Position numbers and translations under genes: made by a program. From the NCBI RefSeq assembly GCF_024529975.1, contig NZ_AP024897.1, positions 3,906,001 through 3,970,000 of the forward strand: a DNA stretch of 64,000 bases, read 5' to 3'. Under the pieces are notes generated by a model. It ran no database searches. It was given only the letters and a program-made list of their open reading frames with translations, and was not told where the DNA came from. Source of the stretch: Vibrio quintilis. GTDB lineage: Bacteria; Pseudomonadota; Gammaproteobacteria; Enterobacterales; Vibrionaceae. Below are positions 32,331 to 40,617 of the stretch, piece after piece. The first letter of the stretch is position 1, and each line of letters starts with the position of its first letter.

Positions 32331-32930
32331 ATGGGAAAACATCGCCACTCAACCAAACTACGCTCAAACAAGCCATCCGGTTTTATCCGGCTTATCAGTG
32401 GTGAATGGAGAGGAAGAAAATTACCGGTGCACAACGCAGAAGGGTTGCGTCCAACCACTGACAGAGTCAAAGAAACGTTGTTTAACTGGTTGTCTCCTGA
32501 TATTCCACTATCCCGTTGTCTGGATCTGTTTTCAGGTTCAGGCAGTCTTGGATTCGAAGCGGCTTCCCGCAAAGCAAAGCAGGTCACCATGCTTGAACTC
32601 GATACCCAGGCATACAAACAGCTCCAGACCAATAAAGAAACTCTGTCAGCACATTCGGTTGATATCATTCAGGAGAACACGCTGAGCTATTTGGCCCGCC
32701 AACAGCCGGAAAAACCATATGACATTATCTTTATTGATCCTCCCTTTCGTCAGGGCCTTGCAGAGCAAGTCATCACACTTCTGGAAAACGGCCAATGGCT
32801 TGCAGGGGATGCACTTATCTATCTGGAAACTGAAAAAGAGTGGCAACCTGATGAGATACCGGCTCACTGGCAGCTTCACAGAGAAAAGACCGCGGGACAA
32901 GTCTGTTATCGTCTGTACCGGTATCATTAA
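32331..32930 (+). CDS. rsmD: 16S rRNA (guanine966-N2)-methyltransferase
   Basis: Methylates G966 of 16S rRNA during small-subunit assembly. The 199-residue sequence has RLISGEWRGRKLPV, LRPTTDRVKETLFNWL, SAM motif LDLFSGSGSLGFEA, and catalytic DPPF in IFIDPPFRQGL. Divergent from ftsY, as in E. coli. No strong Shine-Dalgarno is visible before the ATG. Confidence 0.95.
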   Translation: MGKHRHSTKLRSNKPSGFIRLISGEWRGRKLPVHNAEGLRPTTDRVKETLFNWLSPDIPLSRCLDLFSGSGSLGFEAASRKAKQVTMLELDTQAYKQLQTNKETLSAHSVDIIQENTLSYLARQQPEKPYDIIFIDPPFRQGLAEQVITLLENGQWLAGDALIYLETEKEWQPDEIPAHWQLHREKTAGQVCYRLYRYH

Positions 32931-32963
32931 ACCATTCAGACAATCTTTGTCAGGCCAGTCAAA

Positions 32964-33551
32964 CTAGCTGGCCATATAACTTTTCACGCCATCCAAAAAC
33001 ATCTGGGTTGACACCATGACCAACAATAGTCCCATCAGTCGTTCAATCGCTTTCAGCCCTCTCTCACCCAATATTTTATGAAAGAAACCATAGAACATTA
33101 AAATAAAAAACGTCCCAATCCATGCCAGGAACACTGCCAGTGACAATTCAAGTAATTGATCCGGATATTGAGAAGAAAGCAGCAAGAGAGAGGCGATAAG
33201 TGAAGGGCCTGCAATCATAGGAATCGCCATAGGAACAATGAAAGGTTCTTCACCTGCAGCCAGTCCCGTGATCGAACCTGCACTGGGAAAAATCATTTTG
33301 ATGGCAATAATAAACAGAATGACACCACCGGATATACTGAGTGTTTCCGGCGACACATGCAGAAAGCCGAGGATATTCCTGCCAGCAAACAAAAACAGCA
33401 TAAGAATTAACAAAGCAGCAATGAGCTCACGCAATAAAACGATCCGGCGACGCTTTGGGTCGAGGTGTTTTAAAATGGAAAGAACAACAGGTAAATTACC
33501 CAGCGGATCCATAATCAGAAACAGCATGGTCGCTATAGAAAAAATCTCCAT
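32964..33551 (-). CDS. yhgN: MarC/YhgN family integral membrane protein
   Basis: A 195-residue inner-membrane protein with about six hydrophobic helices and the family features MDPLGNLPVVLSIL and PFIVPMAIPMIAGPSLIASLL. The substrate is unknown; the family was once linked to multiple antibiotic resistance but that link is not supported. The frame is open to 33626, but the ATG at 33551 starts at the conserved MEIFSIATMLFL and fits the family length (E. coli YhgN about 197). Confidence 0.88.
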   Translation of the reverse strand: MEIFSIATMLFLIMDPLGNLPVVLSILKHLDPKRRRIVLLRELIAALLILMLFLFAGRNILGFLHVSPETLSISGGVILFIIAIKMIFPSAGSITGLAAGEEPFIVPMAIPMIAGPSLIASLLLLSSQYPDQLLELSLAVFLAWIGTFFILMFYGFFHKILGERGLKAIERLMGLLLVMVSTQMFLDGVKSYMAS

Positions 33552-33662
33552 AAAACACTTCTCAAACAAACAAAAAACAAGGGGCGCAGTATAGCAACCT
33601 CCCATGTACATTTCGATAATGATCAATCACGATATGTCTATATTTCTGGCGAGAATGTGAAC

Positions 33663-33728
33663 ATATCCCCAAACAGCCTGAAAATGCAGGTTTCAGTGAG
33701 ACGGCTCCCCCAGATGCCTGGTGTATCA
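33663..33728. repeat. Dispersed intergenic palindrome, degenerate copy
   Basis: ATATCCCCAAACAGCCTGAAAATGCAGG followed by a diverged right part ending CCTGGTGTATC. It is related to the copies at 35767, 51596 and 57808. Confidence 0.5.
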
Positions 33729-33791
33729 ACTTGATTTATTATCAAAAAGCCCGGAATTTATCTCCGTCCGGCAGACTCAAAACCAGCCGGA

Positions 33792-34403
33792 TTAAAATAA
33801 CACTGAACCGGCAATACCCACGAGCGAGAGCTGATAGCCCAAAATCACCCACATATTAGCTGGATTCTGAGTCGTGTAAGCCTGATAAAGCATAACCCGG
33901 AAAGTAACCAGAGCCCAAAGAATGGCACCAGCAACACCCGTTCCGGCCTGAAACGAATGTGTCTGTAGCCAAAACTCACCAGCAGCCCAGACAAAATTTA
34001 TCATTAACAACCCAATGATAAATACAGGCAAAAGTTTATGTTCAATGCGCGGCAACACTAAAAGAAACATCATCACACTCACCGCAAATATCGAAATTAA
34101 CAGCCATATCTGAAGTGGATAAGAAACCCGCAGCCAGAATGTCAGGCTAAAACTGACAGATGTCAGAATGAAGGCCAAAAAAGACAGACGCTGGTGCGCG
34201 CACGTTAAAAACAGCCAGATAAACACCAAATATCCGCCTGAACCAACAATCCCCGATGATATAAAAGAAGAAATAACTGGCAACTGAGCCGTCGCACTCA
34301 GTAACAACAGTAAGGTACAACCAATTGATAGATAGAAAAAATATCTGGTTGTACGATCAACGCCATATGCTGTCAGGAAGAGATATCTGCCTTTTTCTCC
34401 CAT
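33792..34403 (-). CDS. yhhN: YhhN family membrane protein (lysoplasmalogenase-like)
   Basis: About 203 residues with around eight hydrophobic segments. The C-terminal half has the family-like pattern VWAAGEFWLQTHSFQAGTGVAGAILW. The family includes TMEM86 lysoplasmalogenases; activity in bacteria is mostly inferred. The frame is open to a GTG at 34448; the ATG at 34403 with AGGGA ten bases upstream fits the family length better. In E. coli yhhN also lies near rsmD. Confidence 0.75.
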   Translation of the reverse strand: MGEKGRYLFLTAYGVDRTTRYFFYLSIGCTLLLLLSATAQLPVISSFISSGIVGSGGYLVFIWLFLTCAHQRLSFLAFILTSVSFSLTFWLRVSYPLQIWLLISIFAVSVMMFLLVLPRIEHKLLPVFIIGLLMINFVWAAGEFWLQTHSFQAGTGVAGAILWALVTFRVMLYQAYTTQNPANMWVILGYQLSLVGIAGSVLF

Positions 34404-35147
34404 ACCAATTGATTCCCTGATAAAGAATTGAAGCCAGTTTAAATGCACGCTGACAGAAATCTACTCAAACTTATTAAAAATTCGATCTGAACAAAGTAAT
34501 TGCCCTTTGAGAATCGACTTATATATCAATCAGCTTTCAAAGCAGATTTACTCTCATCATTAAATCATTGAAATAAGTTCTGACATAAAAACCGTACCAT
34601 GCAGAGGCCTGATCAGATTCATCCGGTTAATCCGGGCTTTACACGGTGCAATAGCTTCTCAGGCAGTACCGGTGAATTGGTAAAAATGAAAATACGCCAT
34701 AAAGAAAATCAAAGCTAACATACTGATTATAAATGTCACACTTGCCATAATAAACATGCTCACAGCAGATAAAACACTAATTTTATCCTTTCATTCCTAT
34801 AACATAAGTCACAGTAGCTTTTTATACACTAAACACTGTTCACTAACGGATTCATAGAAGGAAGTGATAATTAATCTCAATTAAATTATAAAATAAAACC
34901 AGTTTCTTTAAATTGCCACCTTAATCTAATGTTTATCATACAAAACACACAAAAATAAGACACCCTTATTCAACACAAATAATTAACATTTAAAAGTACA
35001 TATAAAACATACATTTAAATGTAAAAAAAGGATAAAAACAAACATCAGAACAATAGATAACCAACCAAAATTAGTAGCAAAGCATCACAAAAACAGGCCA
35101 AAACACTCGTACAGATTTGATTTTTTACCAATCAGAATAAAATAATT
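34404..35147. other. AT-rich intergenic region
   Basis: Roughly 750 bases, strongly AT-rich, with poly-A tracts on the + strand between 34860 and 35110. Apart from the doubtful 32-codon frame at 34659-34757 no gene is supported. No tRNA, IS end or repeat array is seen. The right end carries the promoter of the 26-codon micro-ORF. Confidence 0.5.
34659..34757 (-). CDS. Candidate 32-residue single-pass membrane peptide
   Basis: Minus-strand frame starting MFIMASVTFIISMLALIFF and ending QFTGTA. Nearly the whole peptide is one hydrophobic helix. The ATG is preceded by GTGAG at a short distance. An imperfect CCGG-rich hairpin follows. There is no family evidence, and a hydrophobic short frame can arise by chance in AT-rich DNA, so this is only a candidate. 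Confidence 0.25.
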   Translation of the reverse strand: MFIMASVTFIISMLALIFFMAYFHFYQFTGTA

Positions 35148-35176
35148 TGATCAAATGACAAAAATAATGCTATTCT
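35148..35176 (+). promoter_or_regulatory. Promoter of the 26-codon micro-ORF
   Basis: -35 TTGATC (35148-35153), 17-base spacer, -10 TATTCT (35171-35176). The -35 lies in the palindrome TTTGATCAAA. Confidence 0.55.
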
Positions 35177-35212
35177 GTATAACATAGTATCAGTTACTTA
35201 AGGAGCAGTGTT

Positions 35213-35293
35213 ATGATCACATCATCTCAGAAGCAAGGGCTTGTCATGATCGCAGTACTTATCGGTTTGATGACACTGCCCATGATGTATTAA
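35213..35293 (+). CDS. 26-residue candidate membrane microprotein
   Basis: The peptide begins MITSSQKQGLVMIAVLI and ends LPMMY: a short polar N terminus, one hydrophobic helix of about 17 residues, very Met-rich, and an aromatic C terminus. The ATG has an ideal ribosome site, AAGGAG seven bases upstream, a sigma-70-like promoter 37 bases further, and an 18-bp-stem terminator 20 bases after the stop. This complete transcription unit is strong for such a short frame. No known family is recognised and no function is proposed. Confidence 0.6.
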   Translation: MITSSQKQGLVMIAVLIGLMTLPMMY

Positions 35294-35312
35294 TATTCAG
35301 AACAGCTTAACC

Positions 35313-35353
35313 AAATAAAAAGGCAGAGATTGAAATCTCTGCCTTTTTATTTA
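35313..35353. terminator. Bidirectional terminator after the micro-ORF
   Basis: AAATAAAAAGGCAGAGAT and its exact complement, loop TGAA. T-runs exist on both strands, so it serves both the micro-ORF and the convergent gene at 35369. Confidence 0.9.
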
Positions 35354-35368
35354 GGAAAATAACTCAGA

Positions 35369-35746
35369 CTACGACGGAAGATGGACGGAAAGCACCTCCC
35401 AGTGCAGATAATAGAAAATGATCGCTAATAGCGTAATTAAGGTCATGAGTATAAAAGCAGTTCTCCAGATAAAACGATTACTACGGGGTACCAGTTCTTT
35501 CATACACGCATGATAGTCATCCAAAAAGTGTGAACAATCTTCGTGAGTATAGTTACTGACATCAACTAACTTTCTGCGCATACCGCTAATACGCTTTAAT
35601 CTGACAACTGCATCATGTGGTAATCGCTCTTCACTACTCTCAACCAACTGCTCCAGACTCTCACCATGTGCATGGTATCGGACACGTAACAAATCTTCTA
35701 ACTGATGTGTTCCCTGAACAACCTTATCAATCTCTGACATCACCAT
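35369..35746 (-). CDS. Small membrane-anchored protein of unknown function
   Basis: A 125-residue protein: an N-terminal soluble helical part (LEDLLRVRYHAHGESLEQLVESSEERLP...VVRLKRISGMRRKLVDV) and one transmembrane helix near the C terminus (FIWRTAFILMTLITLLAIIFYYL). The helical part resembles DUF4145-type domains, but that is a weak impression. The second Met codon (residue 3) is an equally good start. It stands alone, between the micro-ORF terminator and dps. Confidence 0.75.
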   Translation of the reverse strand: MVMSEIDKVVQGTHQLEDLLRVRYHAHGESLEQLVESSEERLPHDAVVRLKRISGMRRKLVDVSNYTHEDCSHFLDDYHACMKELVPRSNRFIWRTAFILMTLITLLAIIFYYLHWEVLSVHLPS

Positions 35747-35766
35747 TCATCCTTTCGGCTTATTGA

Positions 35767-35805
35767 TATACCCAAACAACCAGAAGGTTCAGTGTCCAGG
35801 TTGCT
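35767..35805. repeat. Dispersed intergenic palindrome, copy
   Basis: ATACCCAAACAACCAGAAGG ... TCCAGGTTGCTCAGG. Same left arm as the copies at 51596 and 57808. Confidence 0.6.
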
Positions 35806-35988
35806 CAGGCTCTGTTCAATTATAATTCATCCTCAGGATAATGGATGTTCTCCAGCCACAAGTTTAAACCGACAGAGAGGCTGCGCTATTGATAGGTATT
35901 AACAATTGATTTGATTCAGATAACCAAATTTTCTTTTCATGAGCAGCAGTTATGATAGAGACAGTTTCCCGGAATACAGAGGTGTCAC

Positions 35989-36459
35989 ATGAAAACGAAT
36001 ATCATTGGTCTCGACAACACAATCAGTCAGAAGTTAGCGACCGCATTGAATCATCTGTTATCTGATTATCAGGTTTTCTATATGAACGTTCGCGGCTATC
36101 ACTGGAACATCGAAGGCCCGGAATTCTTCGAACTCCATGCTAAATTCGAAGAAATTTATACAGATCTGCAGACTAAAATTGATGAAGTTGCAGAGAGAAT
36201 CCTGACCTTAGGAAGTACACCGCTTCATACATTCAGTGATTACATTGCGGTCTCCGAAATACAGGAGCATAAACAGGCAACCAATGCCAAAGAAACGGTA
36301 ACGGGTCTGGTTGCCGGACTCAACATTCTGGTTCAGCAGCAGAGAGAAATTCTGGCCATTGCCGGCGATGCTGACGATGAAGGGACTGCGGCTTTAATGA
36401 GTGATTACATTCGTGAACAGGAAAAACTGCTCTGGATGTTTAATGCCTGGCTTCAGTAA
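35989..36459 (+). CDS. dps: Dps-family DNA-protecting ferritin
   Basis: A 156-residue protein expected to form a 12-subunit shell that oxidises and stores iron and protects DNA during starvation or peroxide stress. The ferroxidase-site residues are seen in NVRGYHWNIEGPEFFELHAKFEEIYTDLQTKIDEVAERI. GAGGTG lies before the ATG. It is a single-gene unit with its own strong terminator. Confidence 0.93.
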   Translation: MKTNIIGLDNTISQKLATALNHLLSDYQVFYMNVRGYHWNIEGPEFFELHAKFEEIYTDLQTKIDEVAERILTLGSTPLHTFSDYIAVSEIQEHKQATNAKETVTGLVAGLNILVQQQREILAIAGDADDEGTAALMSDYIREQEKLLWMFNAWLQ

Positions 36460-36532
36460 ATGCCCGCAACACCCATGTTATTTACATCAGTGATCCACAT
36501 GAAATGATCAGCGCAAACAGTGGAACCACCAG

Positions 36533-36569
36533 AACCCCGGCAAACTATCACTGCCAGTTTGCCGGGGTT
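36533..36569. terminator. Terminator between dps and the EAL-HDOD gene
   Basis: A perfect 14-bp stem AACCCCGGCAAACT with its complement and a nine-base loop. It lies between convergent genes. Only short T tracts follow. Confidence 0.75.
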
Positions 36570-36596
36570 CACCAAAAAAGTACCATAAAACAGAAG

Positions 36597-37826
36597 CTAA
36601 ACGGCCCGTTGTACATGGTTACTCCAGCATAAAGCTTTATGTAAAAATAGGTTGACGTCTTCCAGTTGCAGGCCCAGTTTTCGACAGCCATATTCAAGCC
36701 CGTTCCAGTCCCCGGTTTCAAAGCACTCCTGCAAAAGCAGCAAATTTCCTAATGTGCCTTCCCGCCGGGATAATGCCCGCTTCACTGTTGACTGAAGCGG
36801 AAGCTGCTCCAGAAGATTTTCAATAGAAGTATCTAAAATAGCGTCAAGAACAGAAAGCAGCCCGACCAGAAAAGCCTGCTCCCTGTATTCACGAAACATA
36901 GGGTGAGCGGACATCAGCTGACAAAACTGCGCCCGCTGTAAAGATAACCGGTACAGCTCCTTTGGTTTATTCACCGCAATATAAGACGCCGCTGTCAAAG
37001 AGACAAAAGACTTTAACTTATCTTGCCCTAAATAAATTAACGCCTGACGAAAAGAGGAAATACCATCGCTGATCCGATCGGAAAGCAGGTTCACAAAATG
37101 CAAGAGTTTATAGGACAGAGTCACATCGGTTGCAATAATCTGCTCCACCCGATCGTAGTTTATCTCTGGCCGGCAAACTTCATGGAACAAACTCATTGCA
37201 GTCACTTGCTTTGGCCCGAAGTAACGTTTCTTGATTAATTCCGGCTTTTTAAAATAATATCCCTGAAACAAAGAAAAACCGGCTTCTTTCGCAAAACGAA
37301 ACTCCTGCTCCGTTTCTACCCTTTCCGCCAGAAAGCGACACTTGCATCCATCAGTCAATCGTTCTTTCACAATATCGCAGGCCGCCTGAATTCCTAAAGC
37401 CATGACATCAAGCTTTACAATATGTATGTAGGGTAAAAAGCGCTCCCACTCAGGCGAATAAGCAAAATCATCCAGTGCGAGCATATAACCTTGCCGGTTC
37501 AGATCCTTAATGACTGACAGTAGTTCATCGCTCGGCGGACAGGTCTCTAATATCTCAATAACGACGGCATCTTTAGGTAAGGCAAAAGGCAAACGACGAA
37601 TCAGACTTTTATACGGGAAGTTAATAAAACAGCGGGCTCTGCCATGTTCTGAACTCTTGCCGATAGCTGTCAGGTTTTCAACCACCAGCCGGTAAGTTGC
37701 CCGTTCAGAATTCACATGTGCGGGAAACGCATTCGATTCACCGTCACGAAATAAAAGTTCATACCCAAGTGTGACACCTTTTTTATTCAGAATTGGCTGT
37801 CGGGCAACATATGTATAGTATTGCAT
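36597..37826 (-). CDS. EAL-HDOD domain signalling protein, EAL site degenerate
   Basis: About 409 residues. The N-terminal half is EAL-like (VARQPILNKKGVTLGYELLFRDG; MLALDDFAY; VKLDVMALG; FLAERVET), the C-terminal half HDOD (IIATDVTLSYKLLHFVNLLS; AAYIAVNKPKELYRLSLQRAQFC). The signature EAL triplet is ELL and other metal ligands of active c-di-GMP phosphodiesterases are not clearly kept, so it is probably a non-catalytic regulator, like YuxH proteins. The frame is open to 37889, but ATG at 37826 starts at the conserved region. It begins 10 bases after rhtB. Confidence 0.85.
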   Translation of the reverse strand: MQYYTYVARQPILNKKGVTLGYELLFRDGESNAFPAHVNSERATYRLVVENLTAIGKSSEHGRARCFINFPYKSLIRRLPFALPKDAVVIEILETCPPSDELLSVIKDLNRQGYMLALDDFAYSPEWERFLPYIHIVKLDVMALGIQAACDIVKERLTDGCKCRFLAERVETEQEFRFAKEAGFSLFQGYYFKKPELIKKRYFGPKQVTAMSLFHEVCRPEINYDRVEQIIATDVTLSYKLLHFVNLLSDRISDGISSFRQALIYLGQDKLKSFVSLTAASYIAVNKPKELYRLSLQRAQFCQLMSAHPMFREYREQAFLVGLLSVLDAILDTSIENLLEQLPLQSTVKRALSRREGTLGNLLLLQECFETGDWNGLEYGCRKLGLQLEDVNLFLHKALCWSNHVQRAV

Positions 37827-37836
37827 TAATAAAACC

Positions 37837-38454
37837 CTACGCTTTCGCAACTGCGAGTAAAGCGCCACATCCAAAAAAAGCGGAACCAAAAACTTTATTT
37901 AACCGGCACATCATTTTATCAGACTTCACCCACCGCCCCATCCGGGCAGCCATTGCGGTATAAAAGACCATCACCAGCGTATCTATCACGACTGTCGTGA
38001 TACCTAAGATGACCAGCTGTGGTAAATGCGGAGATTCCGGCTCAATAAACTGAGGAAATAATGCAACGAGGAAAACTATCGATTTAGGATTCGTCAGATT
38101 GATCAGCATCGACTTGTAAAGCATTGTTGGAGGGGGACTCAGATCTTTGGGATGGCTCACAACAAAATGCGAAGTATCCCGCCATTTCTGAATACCAAGC
38201 CAAATAAGATAGGCCACACCAATCCATTTAATCACAGCAAACGCCATGGCCGATTCAGCAACCAGCGCGCCGATCCCGGCGCCAACAAAAACAATATGAA
38301 ATGTGAGTCCCAGCTGCAAACCAAGGATAGAAATCAATGATTTCTTCATCCCATAAGTCAAACCATTAGTGATAGAATTTACAGCTCCGGATCCCGGAGA
38401 TAGGCTAAAAATCACTGCGGTTGCAATATATGCCAGCCAAACGTGTAGATCCAT
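37837..38454 (-). CDS. rhtB: RhtB-type homoserine/homoserine lactone exporter (LysE family)
   Basis: A 205-residue inner-membrane exporter with six hydrophobic segments and the LysE-family features FSLSPGSGAVNSI and NLTNPKSIVFLVALFPQF. AGAGGAA precedes the ATG. In E. coli rhtB also sits beside pldB and yigL, which supports the symbol. Here it is divergent from pldB and leads into the EAL-HDOD gene. Confidence 0.88.
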   Translation of the reverse strand: MDLHVWLAYIATAVIFSLSPGSGAVNSITNGLTYGMKKSLISILGLQLGLTFHIVFVGAGIGALVAESAMAFAVIKWIGVAYLIWLGIQKWRDTSHFVVSHPKDLSPPPTMLYKSMLINLTNPKSIVFLVALFPQFIEPESPHLPQLVILGITTVVIDTLVMVFYTAMAARMGRWVKSDKMMCRLNKVFGSAFFGCGALLAVAKA

Positions 38455-38524
38455 TGATAATTCCTCTATATTAAAATACGCTGGTAAATCCTGGCGCCAG
38501 ATGACACTGCCACTGAGTTGTATA

Positions 38525-39526
38525 ATGATGAACCAACATGCGATGCCACCTTCTTCTTATACTCAAGAGTCTCTCTTTGAGCAAGCTATCAATAAAGACA
38601 TTCTAACCTTATGGCAAAAACGGGAAGAAGGAAAAGTCACAGCATTCGATAATAAACAAATTTACTGGTGTCGCCTGACCCACCCCAAACATAAAAAAAT
38701 GGTCTTTATTCTCAATGGCCGGGGAGAGTCAGTCCTGAAATATCAGGAAGTATTCTTCGAGCTTTATCATCAGGGTTATGATGTCTATTCCCTTGATCAT
38801 CGTGGTCAGGGATTATCTGATCGCCTCACTGACAATAAACAAATTGGATATGTCAGAAGCTACGAAGATTATATCCTTGATATATCATATGTTCTGGAAC
38901 AATTTTCACATCTGGAATACCAATATCGTTTCTTATTGGCCCATTCAATGGGTAGTGCGATAGCTGCACGATATATTCAAACGCATCCGCACCATATATT
39001 CCATGCAATGGCGATGTCTGCGCCGATGATCGGTTTAAATGTTCCTTTACATTTACGGCCGGTTATCCACCCGTTAGCCCGGTATCTTGCCAGCCGGGAT
39101 ACTGGCTCCGACTATGCACCAGGATATTCTGCATACGAAAATAAGCCCTTCGAAGGTAATCCGCTCACCCATAGCAGAGTACGGTATCAATGGTTTCGTA
39201 ATCTGTATGAACAACATCCGGAAATAAAAATCGGCGGCCCCAGCAGTCACTGGGTCTGGCAAACTTTAATTGCGCTCAAGCAATGTCACAGGCAAATACG
39301 CAGAATCAATCTGCCGACACTGATTCTTCAGGCTGGCAGCGATACTCTTGTGAATAATGCTTCACAGGTAAAGTTTTACCATAAACTTTCTCAAACGAAC
39401 CCACGCAGTAAATTAACCGTGATTCACGGCGCAAGACATGAATTACTGTTTGAATCAGATCAGTATCGAAGCCAGACTCTCAACGAAATTATCCGTTTCT
39501 TTGACACCTGCAGGCAGGAAAGTTAA
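38525..39526 (+). CDS. pldB: Lysophospholipase L2
   Basis: An alpha/beta hydrolase that removes the remaining acyl chain from lysophospholipids. About 333 residues. Motifs: oxyanion region FILNGRGESVLKY, LDHRGQGLSDR, nucleophile Ser in LLAHSMGSAIAARY, acid Asp in LQAGSDTLVNN and His in GARHELLFE. The frame is open from 38369, but the ATG pair at 38525/38528 gives the normal N terminus and avoids overlap with rhtB. Exact choice between the two ATGs is open. Confidence 0.92.
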   Translation: MMNQHAMPPSSYTQESLFEQAINKDILTLWQKREEGKVTAFDNKQIYWCRLTHPKHKKMVFILNGRGESVLKYQEVFFELYHQGYDVYSLDHRGQGLSDRLTDNKQIGYVRSYEDYILDISYVLEQFSHLEYQYRFLLAHSMGSAIAARYIQTHPHHIFHAMAMSAPMIGLNVPLHLRPVIHPLARYLASRDTGSDYAPGYSAYENKPFEGNPLTHSRVRYQWFRNLYEQHPEIKIGGPSSHWVWQTLIALKQCHRQIRRINLPTLILQAGSDTLVNNASQVKFYHKLSQTNPRSKLTVIHGARHELLFESDQYRSQTLNEIIRFFDTCRQES

Positions 39527-39712
39527 CGCTTTTCCTGCGATCTTCAATTCCGATAATGGGCAAAAGAGGAAATGAACAAGAATACATTTACCCTCTTTTT
39601 CCCCTTTATGTTTGCGTAGAATATCTTACAAAATACTCAGTTCCCGAAACTGTGGCTGAATTCAGGTCATACCAGCGTATGCTTAGAGCAGTCACCCACC
39701 ATTGAGGATGTT

Positions 39713-40555
39713 ATGACATCAACCAACAAAGAGATTCACATTGTTGCCTCTGATCTTGATGGCACGCTTCTCGCCCCTGATCACAAGCTCAGTCCGTATA
39801 CCAGGAATACGCTCAAAACCCTTCATCAAAATGGGTTCACTTTTGTTTTTGCAACCGGACGTCATCACGTTGATGTGAGTGGAATTCGTAAAATGGCTGG
39901 TATTCCGGCTTATATGATCACATCCAATGGTGCACGAATTCACGATCCGGATGATCAACTCATGTTCAGCAGTAATGTACCGGAGAATCTGATTCCGGCG
40001 ATTATTCAGGTTCTCAGTCATGATGAAGATATCTTTATCCATCTTTACCGTCATGATGAATGGTTGATCAGCCATGAAGATCAAAGATTGAAAGATTTTC
40101 ACAATGAGTCTGGCTTCAGCTACCGGCTGTTTGATGTCAACAATCCACCTCTGGATGGCGTGTCCAAAGTCTTCTTCACGCATAAAAACAGAGATCATGA
40201 CATTTTGACAACGTACGAAGAGAAACTGAATCAGCAATTTACGAATCAGGTCACGGTTGCTTTTTCCAGTCCCTGGTGTCTTGAAGTCATGGGGCCAGGC
40301 ATTTCCAAAGGACACGCTCTCGACGTTGTCGCTCAGTCACTGAACAAATCACTCGACGATTGCGTCGCCTTTGGTGATGGTATGAACGATATAGAGATGC
40401 TGACAATGGCCGGAACCGGCCTGGTGATGGAAACTGCCCATGAAAAAGTCATGGCCGCTCTGCCCGAAATCCAGAGAATCGGCAGCAATGAACATGACTC
40501 AGTCGCCCGCTATCTGGAAGCAAACCTGCTGACCATAGCGGACTGTATTGCTTAA
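39713..40555 (+). CDS. yigL: HAD-family sugar/pyridoxal phosphatase YigL
   Basis: A 280-residue Cof-type haloacid dehalogenase hydrolase. Motif I is ASDLDGTLL, motif II ITSNGAR, motif III Lys in ISKGHALDVVA and motif IV FGDGMNDIEML. E. coli YigL removes phosphate from pyridoxal phosphate and sugar phosphates. It follows pldB on the same strand with 186 bases between, as in E. coli. Confidence 0.93.
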   Translation: MTSTNKEIHIVASDLDGTLLAPDHKLSPYTRNTLKTLHQNGFTFVFATGRHHVDVSGIRKMAGIPAYMITSNGARIHDPDDQLMFSSNVPENLIPAIIQVLSHDEDIFIHLYRHDEWLISHEDQRLKDFHNESGFSYRLFDVNNPPLDGVSKVFFTHKNRDHDILTTYEEKLNQQFTNQVTVAFSSPWCLEVMGPGISKGHALDVVAQSLNKSLDDCVAFGDGMNDIEMLTMAGTGLVMETAHEKVMAALPEIQRIGSNEHDSVARYLEANLLTIADCIA

Positions 40556-40567
40556 TACTGAAACAAT

Positions 40568-40601
40568 CGCGGGGTTCGGGCACCAGCTCAGATACCCCGC
40601 G
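40568..40601. terminator. Hairpin between yigL and entE
   Basis: CGCGGGGT and its complement ACCCCGCG around an 18-base loop, between convergent genes. There is no clear T-run, so confidence is limited. Confidence 0.45.
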
Positions 40602-40617
40602 GTCTGTATCAGATTTC

